A DNA stretch of 64,000 nucleotides from Haematobia irritans (lineage: Eukaryota > Arthropoda > Insecta > Diptera > Muscidae): positions 79,268,003-79,332,002 of the forward strand of contig NC_134398.1 of NCBI RefSeq assembly GCF_050003625.1, in the 5' to 3' direction. The position numbers and the translations under genes are program-made. Position 1 is the stretch's first letter. Each line of letters begins with the position of its first letter. Below are positions 61,501 to 64,000 of this stretch, in pieces. The notes below the pieces were generated by a model. It saw only the letters and a program-made list of their open reading frames with translations, had not been told where the DNA came from and did not search any database.

Positions 61501-63434
61501 TGTTCAATATTTAGGAAAAAATGCTGAAATGGAAAGTATATTGAAATTGTTTTATATAATTTAATTTTTATTATTCAATGTAAAAAATAAATATTCACTT
61601 TCAGAGTAACTCCAGATGAATTTGGAAAATTGTTTGTTACACCTCAGCGTACAGTTTAATGATAAATAGGTAAGAGTTCTTTTTCAATGTGGTTTTCTAT
61701 TAAAAAAATAATATTCTTTATGTATATTATTATTATTTTTTTAAACAAGTTTCATGTTTTTCTTTGTTGTAAAAAAATATCTAAGTTAAGAGCAACCCCA
61801 GATGGATTCGGGCAAATTTTTATATTTCTCCTTAGCGTATAATTTAATAGAGAAGTGGTAAGTTTTCTTTTAAAAATTGGCTTTCTTCTCACTAGAATAT
61901 TTACGTTTTAATGACATTTTTATTGTCAAAAATTACAGGTTTTTAATAAAAATTTTTGTTACACCTCAGCATATAGTTTAATCACAAATTGGTAAGTATT
62001 CTTTTTAAAATGTGGTTTTCTTTTAAAAATGATATTTTTTATTTATATCATTATTTGCTAATTATTATTATTATTATTATTTTTTTTTTTTGAAACTAGT
62101 TTAATATTTTTCTTTGTTGTAAAAAAAATATTTAAGTTCATAGCAACCCCAAGATGGATTCGGGCATATTTTTATATTCCTCCTCAGCGTATAATTTGAT
62201 AGAGAAGTGGTAAGTTTTCTTTTAAAATTTGGCTTTCTTTTCACTAGAATATTTAAATTTTTATGACCTTTTTATTATCAAAATTACATACCTTATTTTA
62301 GTATTACAATAATCAAATATTTTTGGAAACAAATTTAATATTTTTGTTGTAAAAAACAAATATTTAATTTCAGAATAACAATTTAGAAACATTTTTATGA
62401 ATTGGTAAGCTTTCTTTAACATTCTTTTAACCAGAATATTTAGTTTTTTTATGCATATTATGTCTTTAATTAGATTTTTTGGAAACCAATTTAATGTTTT
62501 CTATTTAATGTAAAAAATAAATATTTAATTTCAGAGTATCCCCAAATTAATTTCGATAACTTTTTAACCTCAACGTATAATTTAATAGAGATAATTGGTA
62601 AGTTTTATATTAAAACTTTGGCTTTCTTTTGAAAAGAATATTTATTGTATTATGTCCTTCACATCGATAACAACACAGTTTTATGAGTTAATATATTACT
62701 TAATTCATTATTTCTCTAATTGTTTCAGGTACAAACTTTATGAGGTACGTTTATCTAAGAAAAGTTGAATTCCTTACACTATTTAATAAAATGCCCCCAA
62801 AATTAAAAATTATATTTTATTACATGTTAGTTTTTAACAATTTTCACTATTCCTTCCATTTTTTTCAGCAAGATATGTGAATATACTAACGATGAATAAA
62901 AAACTAAGGAAAAGTCAAAATGTCCAAATAGCGAGTTAAAATAAACTACTTTCTTGTTCCACGTGGTCATAATTTTTATTCACAAAAACATTGTATTAAG
63001 AACTCTCATCATAAGTTTTTATAATAAAGTACTTTTGCTTAAAGAAAGATGAATTTTAATGTATGAAAATTTTCATAATAGTAAAACGGGTTGTTGTTCC
63101 TTTAATTATTTAATTTCTCTGTACTGTGGAATGATTGGTTTAAAAATAGTTTAGTCGTCGACATTTTAAAGAGACTGTTAACCAATTTTTATTATCGGGT
63201 TTCCCACAAAATAAGCAAGTAAACCAAAATAATACTGACTTTTTAACTTGGTAGGGGTATATAAATCTTATGGTATTGTAAAAATGAACTAAACTACAAT
63301 GTTATAGATGAACTAAAATTGAAGAAAATTATAAACTAGACAAGTTGAAAAAAATCTTAAGGGCTAAATCATGGTCAATATTACTACAGTTTAGTTCATT
63401 TTGCAATGGAAAAGGGTTCACTGTTTTTTCAGTG
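58588..63434 (+). mobile_element. Element E, copy 3, with nested INE-1-like element
   Basis: The left end CACAGAAA is split within its A-run by the INE-1-like element at 58593-60427; the rest resumes AAAAAAGTGTCTCG and ends CACTGTTTTTTCAGTG. TA flanks both sides (58586-58587, 63435-63436). It has more cassettes than E2: donors at about 61672, 61858, 61991, 62209, 62404 and 62597, and acceptors TTTCAG at ~61605, 62373, 62534, 62728 and 62869. One donor (after CCCCCAAAA) is lost. Confidence 0.8.
58593..60427 (-). mobile_element. INE-1-like element f2 (1.84 kb)
   Basis: Reverse complement of f1 with almost no difference: three translated ORFs (134, 63 and 61 codons) are identical in both. The one difference I noticed is a shorter GTCT microsatellite here (about 60260-60292). 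The ORFs are translations of the internal units and not genes. Confidence 0.85.
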
Positions 63435-63487
63435 TACAGTTAAATTGGCTTCAAAGCTCTAGAGGATTCACTTTTTTGTTTTTGAGT
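63435..63487 (-). mobile_element. Family D MITE, piece right of E3
   Basis: The 5' end of a D copy in reverse (GATTCACTTTTTTGTTTTTG), completing the D copy begun at 58430. Confidence 0.6.
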
Positions 63488-63651
63488 ATTTAAAGCGTAA
63501 TAATAATTATTTTATTTGTTTTTGTGAAATCGGCGTGACATCTGTGCTTCTAATACAGTTTAGTTAAAATTATTTTCTAATCATTTCTAATCTATTTTTT
63601 CTAAAATTAACTAAAATTTTCTTTCCTAGCGGGTTAACTGTTTTTTCAGTG
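63488..63651 (+). mobile_element. Family D MITE, 3' part
   Basis: ATCGGCGTGACATCTGTGC, TAGTTAAAATT blocks and the end GCGGGTTAACTGTTTTTTCAGTG. A separate copy from the one split by E3. Confidence 0.6.
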
Positions 63652-64000
63652 TACCCAGCAAAAAGGCTTTGCCAACAAACTAGTGAAAATGAAATTTGTT
63701 AAGCAAACGTTTCCTCTGCTGCTTAAGCTACACTTGTAGTTTAGTCAAATGCATGTTTTAAGCTAATATCAAAAACAACAATAATTTCTTATAAATATGA
63801 AAAAAGCGAGTTATAATAAATTAAATCAAAGGGGTTCTGGGCACACAGAAAAAATCGGTAGTTAAAATAACGATTAATTTAATTTATTTTTATTGGAAAA
63901 AAATAATAGTTTAATTTTATTATTTTCTTCGAAATTTTCCACAGTTTAATGAAGTTTTCCTTTTTATTTGTCTCAATCATTTTTTGAACTAAACGTGAGT
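63652..64000. other. Window end: ACCCAGCAAAAA repeat end, no gene
   Basis: 63654 starts ACCCAGCAAAAAGGCTTTGC, an element end like those near 1-125 and 21088. Another CACACAGAAAAAATCGG end begins at ~63842. Both run out of the window. Confidence 0.4.

Overview
The window looks like gene-poor, AT-rich nuclear DNA of a higher (muscid-type) fly. The clues are an irritans-subfamily mariner of the Haematobia (Himar) type, many INE-1/DINE-1-like Helitron-related repeats with GTCY microsatellites, LINEs with an RNase H domain, a tRNA-headed SINE, and long (AT)n tracts. I found no intact conserved host gene, no rRNA and no CRISPR array. The best host-like coding candidates are a 161-codon ORF on the minus strand (3903-4388) and a weak two-exon model (17327-17771) that lies inside an insertion.

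Layout. 1-5133: mostly unique AT-rich DNA, with a GC-richer island at 3.4-4.6 kb. 5134-8129: INE-1-like fragment, a TTGAT-rich MITE, a perfect AT-cored palindrome, and a composite repeat carrying a SINE. 8130-13075: Tc1-like relic and a mariner split by a 2.8-kb CAC-ended element (E1). 13916-19206: head-to-tail INE-1-like units, one split by a 2.79-kb element with its own short inverted ends. 19.2-31 kb: relics, element H1, several MITEs, and a second copy of the composite repeat split by an INE-1-like element. 31.4-38.4 kb: two copies of one RT/RNase H LINE and a hAT transposase relic; element H2 sits in the hAT gene, the better LINE copy sits in H2, and a 483-bp insert sits in that LINE. 39.3-44 kb: an ACCCAGCGGG-ended element with nested repeats, and a long-TIR MITE. 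44.6-58 kb: H3 followed by an INE-1-like element split by a 4.3-kb hAT-type element (8-bp duplication) and by E2. 58.4-63.7 kb: E3 nested in a small MITE. E2 and E3 each carry one arm of a near-identical 1.84-kb inverted INE-1-like pair.

How the parts relate. Nearly everything is transposon nested in transposon, and several nestings can be read exactly because target duplications or split reading frames are restored when the insert is removed. The LINE and the SINE share a 3' tail, as expected of an autonomous/parasite pair. The most unusual units are the E family (a series of short exon-like cassettes, each with splice-site-like edges) and the H family (about 1.75-kb elements with short CAC ends, a TA or TG duplication, and two divergent tRNA-like modules).
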